DNA of 31,386 nucleotides from an uncultured Bacteroidota bacterium (GTDB lineage: Bacteria > Bacteroidota > Bacteroidia > Chitinophagales > Saprospiraceae): assembly GCA_937952445.1 (NCBI GenBank), contig CALGAA010000143.1, positions 1 through 31,386 of the forward strand, given 5' to 3'. How positions within the stretch are numbered: the stretch's first letter is position 1; the number at the start of each line of letters is the position of its first letter. The notes under the pieces were generated by a model. That model had not been told where the DNA came from. It searched no databases and saw only the letters and a program-made list of their open reading frames with translations. Of this stretch, positions 8,201 to 16,416 are shown piece by piece. Made by a program: the position numbers and the translations under genes.

Positions 8201-8775
8201 ACTAAGGTCTCAAAACAAGAAAACTACGCTCTTTACTACCGGTTCATTTCCCGGCTTCAATATATTCTAAAGTAACATATATAATTTCATTACTGCAATT
8301 ATAACCCCTTCGGATTCTAAATTGTTTCACAGCAAATCAAATATTTTGTGCGTGAATACCTATCCTAAGTGCAAATAGTTTGCCAATTTTTACAATCCTA
8401 CCAATATCTTGCTAAAAATAAAATATATTTTCTCATTAATGTTTAGTAGATTGACAAACAGCCACATACAGAGCTTCCTCTTTGACTGAGTTACAACAGT
8501 CTCACAAATACAGAACGAAATGCATCAAAATATGCTGTCTGAATCACCAGCAAGATTCTAAAGAACAGGCTGAGTTTTCCACAAAATGTGGAAAACAATC
8601 CCTTCGATTGTTCAATCCCATATCAACATGTAAACTACAGCTTACGGCCCGAATTTACAATAAATTCTGAAAATAACAATATGTTTCCAGGAATTTACGG
8701 GAGCATCAAATTACAGAGCGAATGGATGAACGATCCACGCATTAAATCTCTGACATTAATACGTATCTTGCGCCC
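8201..8775. other. AT-rich divergent intergenic region
   Basis: This stretch separates the leftward trp operon from the rightward glycosyltransferase gene. I find no convincing gene. The longest open frames (62 codons from 8482, and 108 codons from 8588 that run into the glycosyltransferase gene) do not look like protein and overlap the palindrome at 8574-8596. The part from 8400 to 8445 is especially AT-rich. A promoter for the downstream gene must lie here, but no good TTTG-N19-TAnnTTTG match was seen. Confidence 0.5.
8574..8596. repeat. Perfect palindrome of two DnaA-box-like 9-mers
   Basis: GTTTTCCACA (8574-8583) and TGTGGAAAAC (8587-8596) form a perfect 10-bp inverted repeat with an AAA centre. 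Each arm contains TTTTCCACA, which fits the loose DnaA-box consensus TTWTNCACA. It could be a DnaA-binding site, an operator for another dimeric regulator, or a hairpin in RNA. No other good DnaA box was found in this gap, so calling an origin is not supported. Confidence 0.55.
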
Positions 8776-9795
8776 ATGTCACAATTCGATTTTACGCAAA
8801 CAAAACCAAAAAGGATCCTCGTCATCCGGTTTAGTTCGATCGGCGACATCGTGCTTTGTAGTCCGGTTTTTCGGTTGCTTAAAAAGCAATGGAATGCGGA
8901 AATCCACTGGTTGACAAAGCCCCGCTATAGTTTTGTCAATGAGCATAATCCTTATATCGACCAAATTCATACCCTAGAACCCAATTTTAAGGATACGTTG
9001 GACAAACTGCAATTGAGTCATTTTGACCTGGTCATCGATCTACACAAGAACCTCCGTTCCTGGCGGTTTAAAAGGGGTCTTAAAGTTCCCTCGGTCTCTT
9101 TCGATAAACGAAATGTGGAAAAGTGGGTACTCGTGAACTTTCACAGGAATTGGATGAGGGATCCGGTTCATTTGGTTGATCGGTACCTGGAAGCGTTAAA
9201 ACCCCTGGGCATTGAAGATGACGGCGAGGGTCTTGATTACTTTTACAGCGATACAACCCAAAATCCGTTACCCGTGAATCATTACATAGCCTATGGGATC
9301 GGAGGAACATACCGCACTAAAAAAATGCCTGCACAGGAAATAATACAGCACTTTTCCAGCCTCCCCCTTCCTTTGGTCCTCCTTGGTGGAAAAACCGAAG
9401 AAAAGGATGCCTTGATTATCGAAAAGGCATTAGGCGACCGTTGTATAAATATGGTCAATCGCTGTGATTTACACACCACAGGCAAAATCTTACACGACGC
9501 AGATTATGTTATTTCACATGATACAGCCACCATGCATATGGCTGCTGCATTTCGCAAAAAAATCCTTTCTATTTGGGGCGCAACCGCGCCTGAATTGGGA
9601 ATGACACCGTATTTACCACAACAATTTTCCCAAAATTCTGTCATACTTGAATACGAAAACCTTTCGTGCCACCCTTGCTCCAAACTTGGTAATGAAAAAT
9701 GTCCAAAGGGTCATTTCAAATGCATGACTGCTCTTGATCCTGCCCATGTCAATCAAAAAATTGAGCAACTTCTCAATATTTCGCCTGAACCCTGA
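8776..9795 (+). CDS. Glycosyltransferase family 9 (heptosyltransferase-like)
   Basis: The 339-residue protein matches the ADP-heptose:LPS heptosyltransferase family (GT9, GT-B fold), which adds heptose or related sugars to the lipopolysaccharide core at the inner face of the inner membrane. The N-terminal domain begins with KRILVIRFSSIGDIVLCSPV, the usual family start. The C-terminal domain has YGIGGTYRTKKMPAQ, VLLGGKTEEKDA and the donor-binding SHDTATMHMAAAF. A CHPC segment and further cysteines near the C-terminus (LSCHPCSKLGNEKCPKG) are common in this family. No LPS gene cluster surrounds it, so the exact sugar and acceptor cannot be told. It may share a transcript with the prohibitin-like gene 46 bp downstream. 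Confidence 0.88.
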   Translation: MSQFDFTQTKPKRILVIRFSSIGDIVLCSPVFRLLKKQWNAEIHWLTKPRYSFVNEHNPYIDQIHTLEPNFKDTLDKLQLSHFDLVIDLHKNLRSWRFKRGLKVPSVSFDKRNVEKWVLVNFHRNWMRDPVHLVDRYLEALKPLGIEDDGEGLDYFYSDTTQNPLPVNHYIAYGIGGTYRTKKMPAQEIIQHFSSLPLPLVLLGGKTEEKDALIIEKALGDRCINMVNRCDLHTTGKILHDADYVISHDTATMHMAAAFRKKILSIWGATAPELGMTPYLPQQFSQNSVILEYENLSCHPCSKLGNEKCPKGHFKCMTALDPAHVNQKIEQLLNISPEP

Positions 9796-9841
9796 TGTCA
9801 AGGAAAGAAATCAAATCTAAAATTTAAAAACTTAAAAATTT

Positions 9842-10702
9842 ATGATACCAAATCATCGAAATCCAAATTCGGACCTCCCTCGGCTGAACCTCTCTGGTCT
9901 GACCAAATGGATCATTATTGGCATAGTAGGTATAATTTTAATTTCCATTCTGTCAAGCTCAACTTTTCTGACCATCGACGCAGGAAACAGAGGCGTTCTG
10001 TTCAAACGCTTTGGCGGAGGATTGGTCATGGACAAAACCTACGAACCGGGATTTCACATCGTACCACCCTGGAATAAAATGACCATTTACAACGTGCGAA
10101 TCCAGGAAGATTACGAAACGATGGAAACGCTGTCCAGAAATGGTCTCAATATTAAGGTAGAACTTTCATATCTATACCGCCCTGTCATCGAAAACCTACC
10201 CCATCTTCACGATGAAATCGGTGTCGATTATTCAGAAAATATTCTAAAACCCGAGTTGCGGTCCGCGACCAGGGAGGTTATCGGAAAGTATCTTCCGGAA
10301 GAATTGTACAGCAGTAAACGGGAGAATATACAATCCGAGATATTCGAAGAAACGAGTACAAGCATTCTTCCCAAACACATTTATCTGGATGCAGTACTCA
10401 TCAGAGAGGTGAAATTACCCCAATCTCTGGAAGAGGCGATCGAACGAAAACTAAAAGAAGAGCAAGCTTCTCTGGAATACGAATTCCGGTTGGAACGGGA
10501 GGAAAAAGAAGCACAGCGAATCCTGATTGAAGCTCGAGCCAAAGCAGAAGCAAACACCATTCTGAGATCGAGCCTGGATGAGCTGGTACTCCGGGACAAA
10601 GGAATCAATGCCACGCTGGAACTGGCTAATTCTCCAAATGCCAAGGTCATTGTCATTGGAAGCGGAGAGGATGGTCTTCCTGTCATCCTGGGAAATCAAT
10701 AA
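9842..10702 (+). CDS. Prohibitin / SPFH (band 7) family membrane protein
   Basis: The 286-residue protein has a short cytoplasmic N-terminus, one membrane segment (about 22-45) and then an SPFH domain starting with DAGNRGVLFKRFGGG and EPGFHIVPPWNKM. The C-terminal region (about 195-240) is a long charged helix rich in Glu, Lys, Arg and Ala, as in prohibitins and HflK/HflC, where it forms ring-shaped assemblies. Such proteins organise membrane domains and modulate membrane proteases, but the specific role here is unknown. The C-terminus ends VIVIGSGEDGLPVILGNQ, the usual prohibitin-like ending in Bacteroidota. It follows the glycosyltransferase gene by 46 bp on the same strand. Confidence 0.9.
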   Translation: MIPNHRNPNSDLPRLNLSGLTKWIIIGIVGIILISILSSSTFLTIDAGNRGVLFKRFGGGLVMDKTYEPGFHIVPPWNKMTIYNVRIQEDYETMETLSRNGLNIKVELSYLYRPVIENLPHLHDEIGVDYSENILKPELRSATREVIGKYLPEELYSSKRENIQSEIFEETSTSILPKHIYLDAVLIREVKLPQSLEEAIERKLKEEQASLEYEFRLEREEKEAQRILIEARAKAEANTILRSSLDELVLRDKGINATLELANSPNAKVIVIGSGEDGLPVILGNQ

Positions 10703-10781
10703 ACCAAACTTAAAGCCAGACAGGACCAAACGCCGGAATCGGCCACCCGCACCCAGACGAGAAACAGTATATGGCTGACAC

Positions 10782-10818
10782 AAAAACAATAGGCCTCCAA
10801 TTATTGCGAGGCCTATTG
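10782..10818 (-). terminator. Terminator downstream of the giant secreted protein gene
   Basis: CAATAGGCCTC (10787-10797) and GAGGCCTATTG (10808-10818) form a perfect 11-bp stem with a 10-base loop. On the minus strand the stem is followed by TTTTTG, so it fits an intrinsic terminator for the leftward gene ending at 11027 (or 10919). On the plus strand no T-run follows directly, though it might still help to end transcription from the prohibitin gene at 10702. Confidence 0.7.
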
Positions 10819-10846
10819 ATAATAGAGGTGTTATTTTATATGGACT

Positions 10847-10900
10847 TATTAGTGCACCGATCACTAATTTCGTGACACATCTGACGGAATCTTTGTCGCC
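10847..10900 (+). repeat. Dispersed repeat, copy B
   Basis: This plus-strand copy contains TGACACATCTGACGGA and 12 further bases that match copy A (162-189, minus strand) in 25 of 28 positions. Its 5' part holds a small hairpin, ATTAGTG (10848-10854) with CACTAAT (10862-10868). The pentamers GGACT (10842-10846) and AGTCC (10913-10917) flank the copy in inverted orientation, giving a possible 76-bp unit. It sits just beyond the readable end of the T9SS domain at 10919. I could not fold it as a tRNA. Confidence 0.55.
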
Positions 10901-10918
10901 TGGCGCACCGGGAGTCCC

Positions 10919-11026
10919 TTATTGAATGTAGATCATTTTCCTGGTCGTTTGGTTTTCCCCGTTATGGGGCGGGTAATAGTACATACCGGGTCCGGGAAGC
11001 TCGGAACCATAGGTCGTCACTTTATT
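10919..11026 (-). pseudogene. Remnant of T9SS sorting domain beyond an in-frame stop
   Basis: After the TAA at 11029-11027 the same frame stays open for 35 codons to a second TAA at 10921-10919. It reads NKVTTYGSELPGPGMYYY, then a short turn, and ends TTRKMIYIQ. ELPGPGMYYY and a Lys-Met-Ile-Tyr-Ile ending are hallmarks of the last strands of T9SS type A C-terminal domains. Joined to the upstream CTD half it gives a domain of about 80 residues, the normal size. The TAA sits where the common GLN/GYN turn would have Leu or Tyr (TTA to TAA is one substitution). So this is either a nonsense mutation, a sequencing error, or a read-through case. Confidence 0.8.
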
Positions 11027-14000
11027 TTAGCCGCGATTTCCATCAACCTGTCGGGTCAGAACCAATTTCCCCGTCATGTCATGAATTCGAACATCTGCCG
11101 TTCCCGCTTTCTCTTGTTGAAAATGAATTACCGTGAAATCCCGGAATGGGTTGGGACTGTTCTGGAGTTCCCCAATATATTGCGTGATCGGATCAAAAGC
11201 AAAATCCAGGTTTTGGACAATCCCGGGTTCTATATAACTCTCCGTCCGGAGTACCCGGGAAGAGCTTTCAAGAATTTCTTGCAAGGTGGTACGCCGTTGG
11301 GTGGTCACCGTGATATAAAAGAGGATTTGATCTTTGGCCAGATGGCGTTCGTCCACATCAAACCAGCTCGCGGTCAATAATCCATCGCCCAGAACCGCAA
11401 AATTCTCCTCTGTTAATTTCAAACTACCTGATTCCAGCCCGATCGAGCGGATATCGGAAGGATTAAATTTCCATTCAAACTGAAAGCCCAGCACATCGAT
11501 GTGCCTATCGCTACGCACCGGAATATGATACGTACGACCAGCTTGAAGCCACTGGTTTTGAATACGCATTCTCATTCCACTGCTCCTGGAAGTAGGTACG
11601 GCGGTAGATGCTGAAAAATTCACATCACCGATTTTTACACCGACAAAGTCCACTGTAGTATTCTCGGTCAATGGGTTAATCTCGGCAAAATTGGCGTCAG
11701 AGCCGGCTTCCCGAAACTGATAACTCGTATTGTTGGCAAACTTGAAGTCCGGCCTGAGAATGGCTTTGCGCAGTTCGATCATATCGGTAGGATCGATCAA
11801 GCCGTTGTTGTTGATATCGGCGGCAATGCGCTTGTATATATTGTCCAAAACTTCGATGCCCATAATGTGTTTTTGGATCAATACGAGGTCGAAGGTAGAT
11901 ATGCCCCGCATCATTTCATCGTTCTTATACGGAAAAACCTTATATGATTGATCCCGCATCCCACTAAATCCGAAAGTGCCCTGGACTGACGTTTTCGCTA
12001 CTTCGCCTTCATTTTTATCCGTCAACGCCCGGATAGATACATTATGGATGGGCGAACCTGTCGGATCGACGATCGTACCACTTATCAGGGGTTGAAATGT
12101 TGTACTATCGCAGTCCTCAATTTCCTTCAGGATAATTACCTGTTCGTAATTTAATGCATTGGATACGTCGTCACCGCTGCATTTGTCCAACACCTGCCAG
12201 TTTCGAACCAGTCGCCATTGACCGATCGTGTTGTTTCCAAATAATCTGAACAATTTGTCCTGATATCCGATGGTCAAATCCCTGCATTCCATGGTCCAGG
12301 TATATTCTGGCCATCCTGTAAAATCGGGATGCAGCTCACCGATATACAAGCCATTGGGATTTTTTTCAATGTTGCATACCTCCAACAACGAAACACTGGG
12401 AGGCATTTGGATCATCCCCAGGTTTAATTCACAGTCAGGTTTTATGTGAATGATTTGCTCACGCGTGAATTCAAGTCGATTCGCGTTTCTGGACAACCAG
12501 TCACCTTCTCCGACGTCTTCACAACCACCAGCCACATAAAACCGCCTTCTGATGGTACCTACACCGCATTGATCGATATCAACGAATATTTTCTCGTACG
12601 TGGAAGATGAACAGTTGACTGCAACGATCCCATTCTCAATTCTCTCATTATTGGGAACGGAGCGGATGGCCGGAACGTTTTGCGTCGTTTGAACAAAAGA
12701 ACCACTGTTTTCGTCAAAGACCTCCACGGATTTACGTTCTGTGTATGTTTCGCATTTATCCTTCCGGACGATTACATTGTGCTCGGAGGGTATGACAGTC
12801 TTACCGTCATCGGTCATCATTTGACCATCCAGGTTTTGCCACACGCTTACGTATCCTCCAAGGACCGAATCCAATTCCGCAAAAGCCTTGATTCTTTCAG
12901 GATCTGTATCGGGTCGATCGTTCATGAGTACTGCCCGGTTCACAATCTCCGAGTAATAGCTATTGTAGGATGTACAATTCATTTCTACGGTAGACTTCAA
13001 ATCCTGAACAATGCTAATGGGCTGTTTATCCCTTACTTTAACCGTCGCGCGGGTGGAACTGAAATTGCACCAGTTATCAATCACCAACAATTCTACTTCG
13101 ATATCCTGGCAGGCATCATCACATGTAAAAGGGATCTGAGTACTCCAACCACCTCCGACCAGCATTCCCAATTCTGCCGGAAGAGTACCATCGCAATAAC
13201 GGATCGAATCCAATTCCCATTCCCGGGCCAGCCATTCAGCGCATCCGAAATCATCGTTGCGCAACTGATTTATAAATGAAGCGTAGTAAGCCTCCACCGG
13301 GTTGATGCGGCGGTCGGTTTCCAACCCATCGCACAAATTAACTGCCCCGGCGGTAGCCCAATCCGTACGTCGCCCCAATACCATAGCGACCCCACAATTG
13401 TCAAGGCTTCCTTCATTCATGATATTCACGTCCAGCCAGGTCAATTGTCCCGTCAATCCAACGCGAATATTTTTGAGAAGCGAAACTGTGGGAGGGGTAT
13501 TATCCACCACCTGGATATAAAATGAATCCTGACTGACCAAATCACAGCTATCAGCAGTTTCAATAATGACTTTAAATGCATTTTCGATGATGGAATCTCC
13601 ATGAGAATAATTGTGTCCATCCTTGGGAAGGAGCACCTGTTCTGAAGGAACCCATTTACCTGCTCTGTTGCGGACCAGGTCAACGGTAAAATACCCGGGA
13701 GACGAAGCCTGTACACGACGAATTCCCGAACACAATTCTTCGATATTGAGATCAGGTATCACCAGAGGTGCTTCGCAACGTTGGGAATTGGCATTTGTGG
13801 TAATCACCATTTCTTCCTTTTCAATGGTAGGTGCCAGCGTATCAGCATCTACTACACGGAAGGTCATACGAAACCGTCCATCCTCCATTTTGGTCAATCC
13901 TTTGGCCGGTGCTTTATCCAAAGGTTTGGAACCATCGGAATAAAAGCAATTTTGATCGATCTCCATGTTTACCTGATACTGCTTTTCGCATTTGGTGTTG

Positions 14001-14956
14001 ATCGTCATGGTACTTGTAACTGAAATATCCAGATTACACAGTTGTGCAAATTCCGTTGGATAAAATTTTACTTGCCGTTTACCCACTGACTCGATGTGCA
14101 GAAGTGGAAACGTATCCATTTTTTCTGTGGCAGGGTTCTCATAAATTAACCGGGGTCCGAACGCATCACTTTCTCCGCAAAACAAAAAATAGGTGGTATC
14201 CATATCGATATGGAAAGCCGTGATCTCCGGTTGTTTATAAACGACGATGGTGTCCAATGTGGAGAAGCGCTGGCCCCAATTGTCCATTCCTTCGATTTCC
14301 CGGTAAATAATTTGCTGAATGTCTTCTGACCGGTCCAGGCAATCCATAGATTCCACAAAATCTTCGTTCACGGTCAATTCAGGGGTGGGCCCACAAGGAA
14401 ATTGGAAATTGGGGAACGTGTCACCAATTAATGTTCCTGGCGTTACCAGGGGATCGGTGCACAGAACAAACTCCTTTCGTCCTTTCATCACCGGCACAGG
14501 CGGAATACTCACCTGCAAGGTATCCGTGCAATTGCCTTCATTATTCCGGATTTCAAATATCAATTGCGTATTGACATAAGCGCAAAGCTCTACCCGGATC
14601 TTTTCATCAATATCTGTTATTTCTCCTTCGAATACCCGATTGTGGTTAATTGATCGTATCGTCAGATAAAGAGGGAGCGTAGGTTCGTTTCGAAGTAGTT
14701 CACCAACGGAAAATTCGGATATACCGTTGGCTGCAATCCCTACAGAGAATTTACTACAACTCGGAACTTGCGCAAAAGATACCAGGGGCGAAAAGCCGAT
14801 CCATCCTACGAGTGCGCATAACGTTATATACCTGAAGGTCCTGAAACCCGACATTCGACTTAATTGGGCACCGTGAACCAGGTTTCGGTAAAAGCGAAAC
14901 AACCAAAGTACATACGCTCTGGTAATTGTGCGTAATTTGAAAATTGAATTTATCAT
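11027..14956 (-). CDS. Giant secreted protein with dockerin-like repeat and cut T9SS domain
   Basis: The product has 1309 residues. A hydrophobic signal segment is at about 43-62 and ends in SFAQ. Met35 (14854) may be the true start because the first 34 residues are unlike a signal peptide. The long N-terminal part is Cys-containing, beta-rich and divergent, like surface proteins of Saprospiria. Near 958 begins a carboxypeptidase-regulatory-like domain (SGTIVDPTGSPIHNVSIRAL). It is followed by a dockerin-type segment with FDLVLIQKHIMG and ADINNNGLIDPTDMIELRKA (about 1022-1062) and a cohesin-like sandwich (about 1128-1230). From NSPNPFRDFTVIHF (1266) a type A T9SS sorting domain starts but stops after DGNRG. 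The lost half is still readable downstream. If truly truncated, the protein would probably not be exported or anchored by T9SS. Binding partner and function are unknown. Confidence 0.8.
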   Translation of the reverse strand: MINSIFKLRTITRAYVLWLFRFYRNLVHGAQLSRMSGFRTFRYITLCALVGWIGFSPLVSFAQVPSCSKFSVGIAANGISEFSVGELLRNEPTLPLYLTIRSINHNRVFEGEITDIDEKIRVELCAYVNTQLIFEIRNNEGNCTDTLQVSIPPVPVMKGRKEFVLCTDPLVTPGTLIGDTFPNFQFPCGPTPELTVNEDFVESMDCLDRSEDIQQIIYREIEGMDNWGQRFSTLDTIVVYKQPEITAFHIDMDTTYFLFCGESDAFGPRLIYENPATEKMDTFPLLHIESVGKRQVKFYPTEFAQLCNLDISVTSTMTINTKCEKQYQVNMEIDQNCFYSDGSKPLDKAPAKGLTKMEDGRFRMTFRVVDADTLAPTIEKEEMVITTNANSQRCEAPLVIPDLNIEELCSGIRRVQASSPGYFTVDLVRNRAGKWVPSEQVLLPKDGHNYSHGDSIIENAFKVIIETADSCDLVSQDSFYIQVVDNTPPTVSLLKNIRVGLTGQLTWLDVNIMNEGSLDNCGVAMVLGRRTDWATAGAVNLCDGLETDRRINPVEAYYASFINQLRNDDFGCAEWLAREWELDSIRYCDGTLPAELGMLVGGGWSTQIPFTCDDACQDIEVELLVIDNWCNFSSTRATVKVRDKQPISIVQDLKSTVEMNCTSYNSYYSEIVNRAVLMNDRPDTDPERIKAFAELDSVLGGYVSVWQNLDGQMMTDDGKTVIPSEHNVIVRKDKCETYTERKSVEVFDENSGSFVQTTQNVPAIRSVPNNERIENGIVAVNCSSSTYEKIFVDIDQCGVGTIRRRFYVAGGCEDVGEGDWLSRNANRLEFTREQIIHIKPDCELNLGMIQMPPSVSLLEVCNIEKNPNGLYIGELHPDFTGWPEYTWTMECRDLTIGYQDKLFRLFGNNTIGQWRLVRNWQVLDKCSGDDVSNALNYEQVIILKEIEDCDSTTFQPLISGTIVDPTGSPIHNVSIRALTDKNEGEVAKTSVQGTFGFSGMRDQSYKVFPYKNDEMMRGISTFDLVLIQKHIMGIEVLDNIYKRIAADINNNGLIDPTDMIELRKAILRPDFKFANNTSYQFREAGSDANFAEINPLTENTTVDFVGVKIGDVNFSASTAVPTSRSSGMRMRIQNQWLQAGRTYHIPVRSDRHIDVLGFQFEWKFNPSDIRSIGLESGSLKLTEENFAVLGDGLLTASWFDVDERHLAKDQILFYITVTTQRRTTLQEILESSSRVLRTESYIEPGIVQNLDFAFDPITQYIGELQNSPNPFRDFTVIHFQQEKAGTADVRIHDMTGKLVLTRQVDGNRG

Positions 14957-15279
14957 AACACCTCTGAATTTTAAGTTTGGCTGATGGAAATCAGACAGTG
15001 TTACGGATGCAAGAACCTTGCCAAATTAAATTTTTTTATAATATATTGTTCGTTAAGGTCATTGGTACTACAGATTAGCAAATAAATGACTATGTATGTA
15101 TAGATGATTCGGGCAGTACGCACTAAAAACCTGGACCATCCAATCTCATGGTAAGGATTCCCTCCGTATTCGGCTCTTTAACCCACTCATACCATGCCGG
15201 CCGAAGAAGATAGGGACGCACAGCCAATAAGTATGTTCTCGAAAGGGGAATTTCGGCTCCAATTAAAAGTTGGAAAAAA
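14957..15279. other. Intergenic region between giant protein gene and lacI-type gene
   Basis: The right-hand part must hold the promoter for the leftward giant gene. A weak -7 match (TTAATTTG near 15025-15032, minus strand) is the best I see and it lacks a clear partner. On the minus strand an open frame of 62 codons (15123-15311) overlaps the end of the regulator gene and ends in a protein-like stretch (LLRPAWYEWVKEPNTEG, then LTMRLDGPGF). It could be a decayed gene end or chance. No terminator with a good T-run was found for the regulator gene. Confidence 0.4.
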
Positions 15280-16320
15280 TCAGGTGGACATCCGTCGAAT
15301 AAGTTCCACATCGATCAGATCCCGGTTTGATTTACCGGGCTTTGGCGGGGTTCCATTTCCCGTATCCAAGAGTGCCAACACTTTATTCACTACTCTATCA
15401 GCCATTTTATGGATATTCTGATCGATGGTGGTAATGGGCGGATCTACAATCGCGGATCTGGGATCGTTGGAATACCCAATGAGTTTTAAATCTCCGGGAA
15501 TATCAATTCCGTTTTCCTTTGCGAAGTTGAGAACAGCAATAGCGGTGGTGTCATTTCCCGTAAAAATGCCATCGGGTGGGTTTGGAGATGAAAACAATTT
15601 CCGGCACGTTTCCAGCGCATTTTCGTGGGTCAACTCTTGATAAAACACGCGGTTTTCATCCAGATGAATTCCAGCATGATGCAACGCAGCCCGAAATCCC
15701 GAATTTCGTTCCTGATATAAATTGGAACTCAAAAGGCCACAGATAAAAGCGGGTTGTCGCACTCCAATGTCGACCAGATGTTGACCAGCGAGGTACCCTC
15801 CCCGATAATCGTCGCTAATAACAAAATGAGCCTGAAAATCTTCTGTTGGGACACGGTCGTAAAAAATGACTGGAATATCACGATCGATAAAGGATTGGAA
15901 ATGATCATAATTATCCGTGTACAGTGTGATGGCAGCGATGAGGGCATCGACCCGATACGAATACAAGGTATTGACCAATTCTTTCTCCAATTTATGAGAG
16001 TCATTGGATTGACACAAAATCACGTGATATCCGTATTCATACAGGCGGTTTTGGATAACCGTAATCATGGTTGAATGGAAAATGGCGGTAAACATGGGCA
16101 CGATAATGCCGATGGTATTCGATTTCATTTGTCGGAGACCGGCGGCTATCCTATTGGGTTGGTAACCCATTTTATTGGCCATTTTCCGAACCCGAATTTT
16201 TGTACCCTCACTAATGTCATGATGATCGTTCAATGCTCGGGAAACCGTAGCAGCAGAAACATCCAATGCTTTAGCGAGATCAACGATCGTACAAGCCTTC
16301 TTTTGACTTTTTTTCTTCAT
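15280..16320 (-). CDS. LacI-family transcriptional regulator
   Basis: The 346-residue protein has a LacI helix-turn-helix at the N-terminus (TIVDLAKALDVSAATVSRALND, followed by the hinge helix region NRIAAGLRQMKSNTIG). A periplasmic-binding-protein-like sensor domain then fills the rest (about 68-330: GIIVPMFTAIFHSTMI, FYDRVPTED, DDYRGGYLAGQHLVDIG, FTGNDTTAIAVLNFAKENGIDIP). Such regulators usually repress sugar-catabolic operons and are released by the sugar or a pathway intermediate. It lies downstream of uxaC on the same strand, after a 328-bp gap, so it probably controls the uronate locus (15280-24355) and has its own promoter. I could not identify a repeated operator in front of the locus. 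Confidence 0.9.
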   Translation of the reverse strand: MKKKSQKKACTIVDLAKALDVSAATVSRALNDHHDISEGTKIRVRKMANKMGYQPNRIAAGLRQMKSNTIGIIVPMFTAIFHSTMITVIQNRLYEYGYHVILCQSNDSHKLEKELVNTLYSYRVDALIAAITLYTDNYDHFQSFIDRDIPVIFYDRVPTEDFQAHFVISDDYRGGYLAGQHLVDIGVRQPAFICGLLSSNLYQERNSGFRAALHHAGIHLDENRVFYQELTHENALETCRKLFSSPNPPDGIFTGNDTTAIAVLNFAKENGIDIPGDLKLIGYSNDPRSAIVDPPITTIDQNIHKMADRVVNKVLALLDTGNGTPPKPGKSNRDLIDVELIRRMST

Positions 16321-16416
16321 AGGGCACTCCGCTGCAATTTACTAAATTACTGCAACCGCTCGGCTTTAAAAGTTCGCAAAATCGACACGGACTTCTTATG
16401 GTCCAATTTCTCATCC

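Noticed and set aside
8201..8775. A chromosomal replication origin
   Set aside because: Only one DnaA-box-like pair is present, no dnaA or other origin-linked genes are nearby, and gene orientation to the right of 11 kb does not support it. Kept only as a finding to test.
8482..8914. Plus-strand open frames of 62 and 108 codons upstream of and overlapping the glycosyltransferase gene
   Set aside because: Composition is unlike protein, they span the palindrome at 8574-8596, and the second overlaps the well-supported glycosyltransferase gene in another frame.
10842..10917. A 76-bp unit with GGACT/AGTCC ends that at first looked like a tRNA
   Set aside because: The ends pair for only 5 bp and no T-arm with the GGTTCAA-type loop or proper anticodon arm can be formed on either strand.
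10922..11380. Plus-strand frame of 152 codons opposite the giant protein gene
   Set aside because: It is the antisense of the T9SS domain; the minus-strand reading has recognisable domain motifs and this one has none.
16327..16365. TGCA-flanked AT-rich stretch upstream of the lacI-type gene as an operator
   Set aside because: Only the outer TGCA tetramers are symmetric, the inner bases do not match, and no similar site was found in front of the uronate operon.
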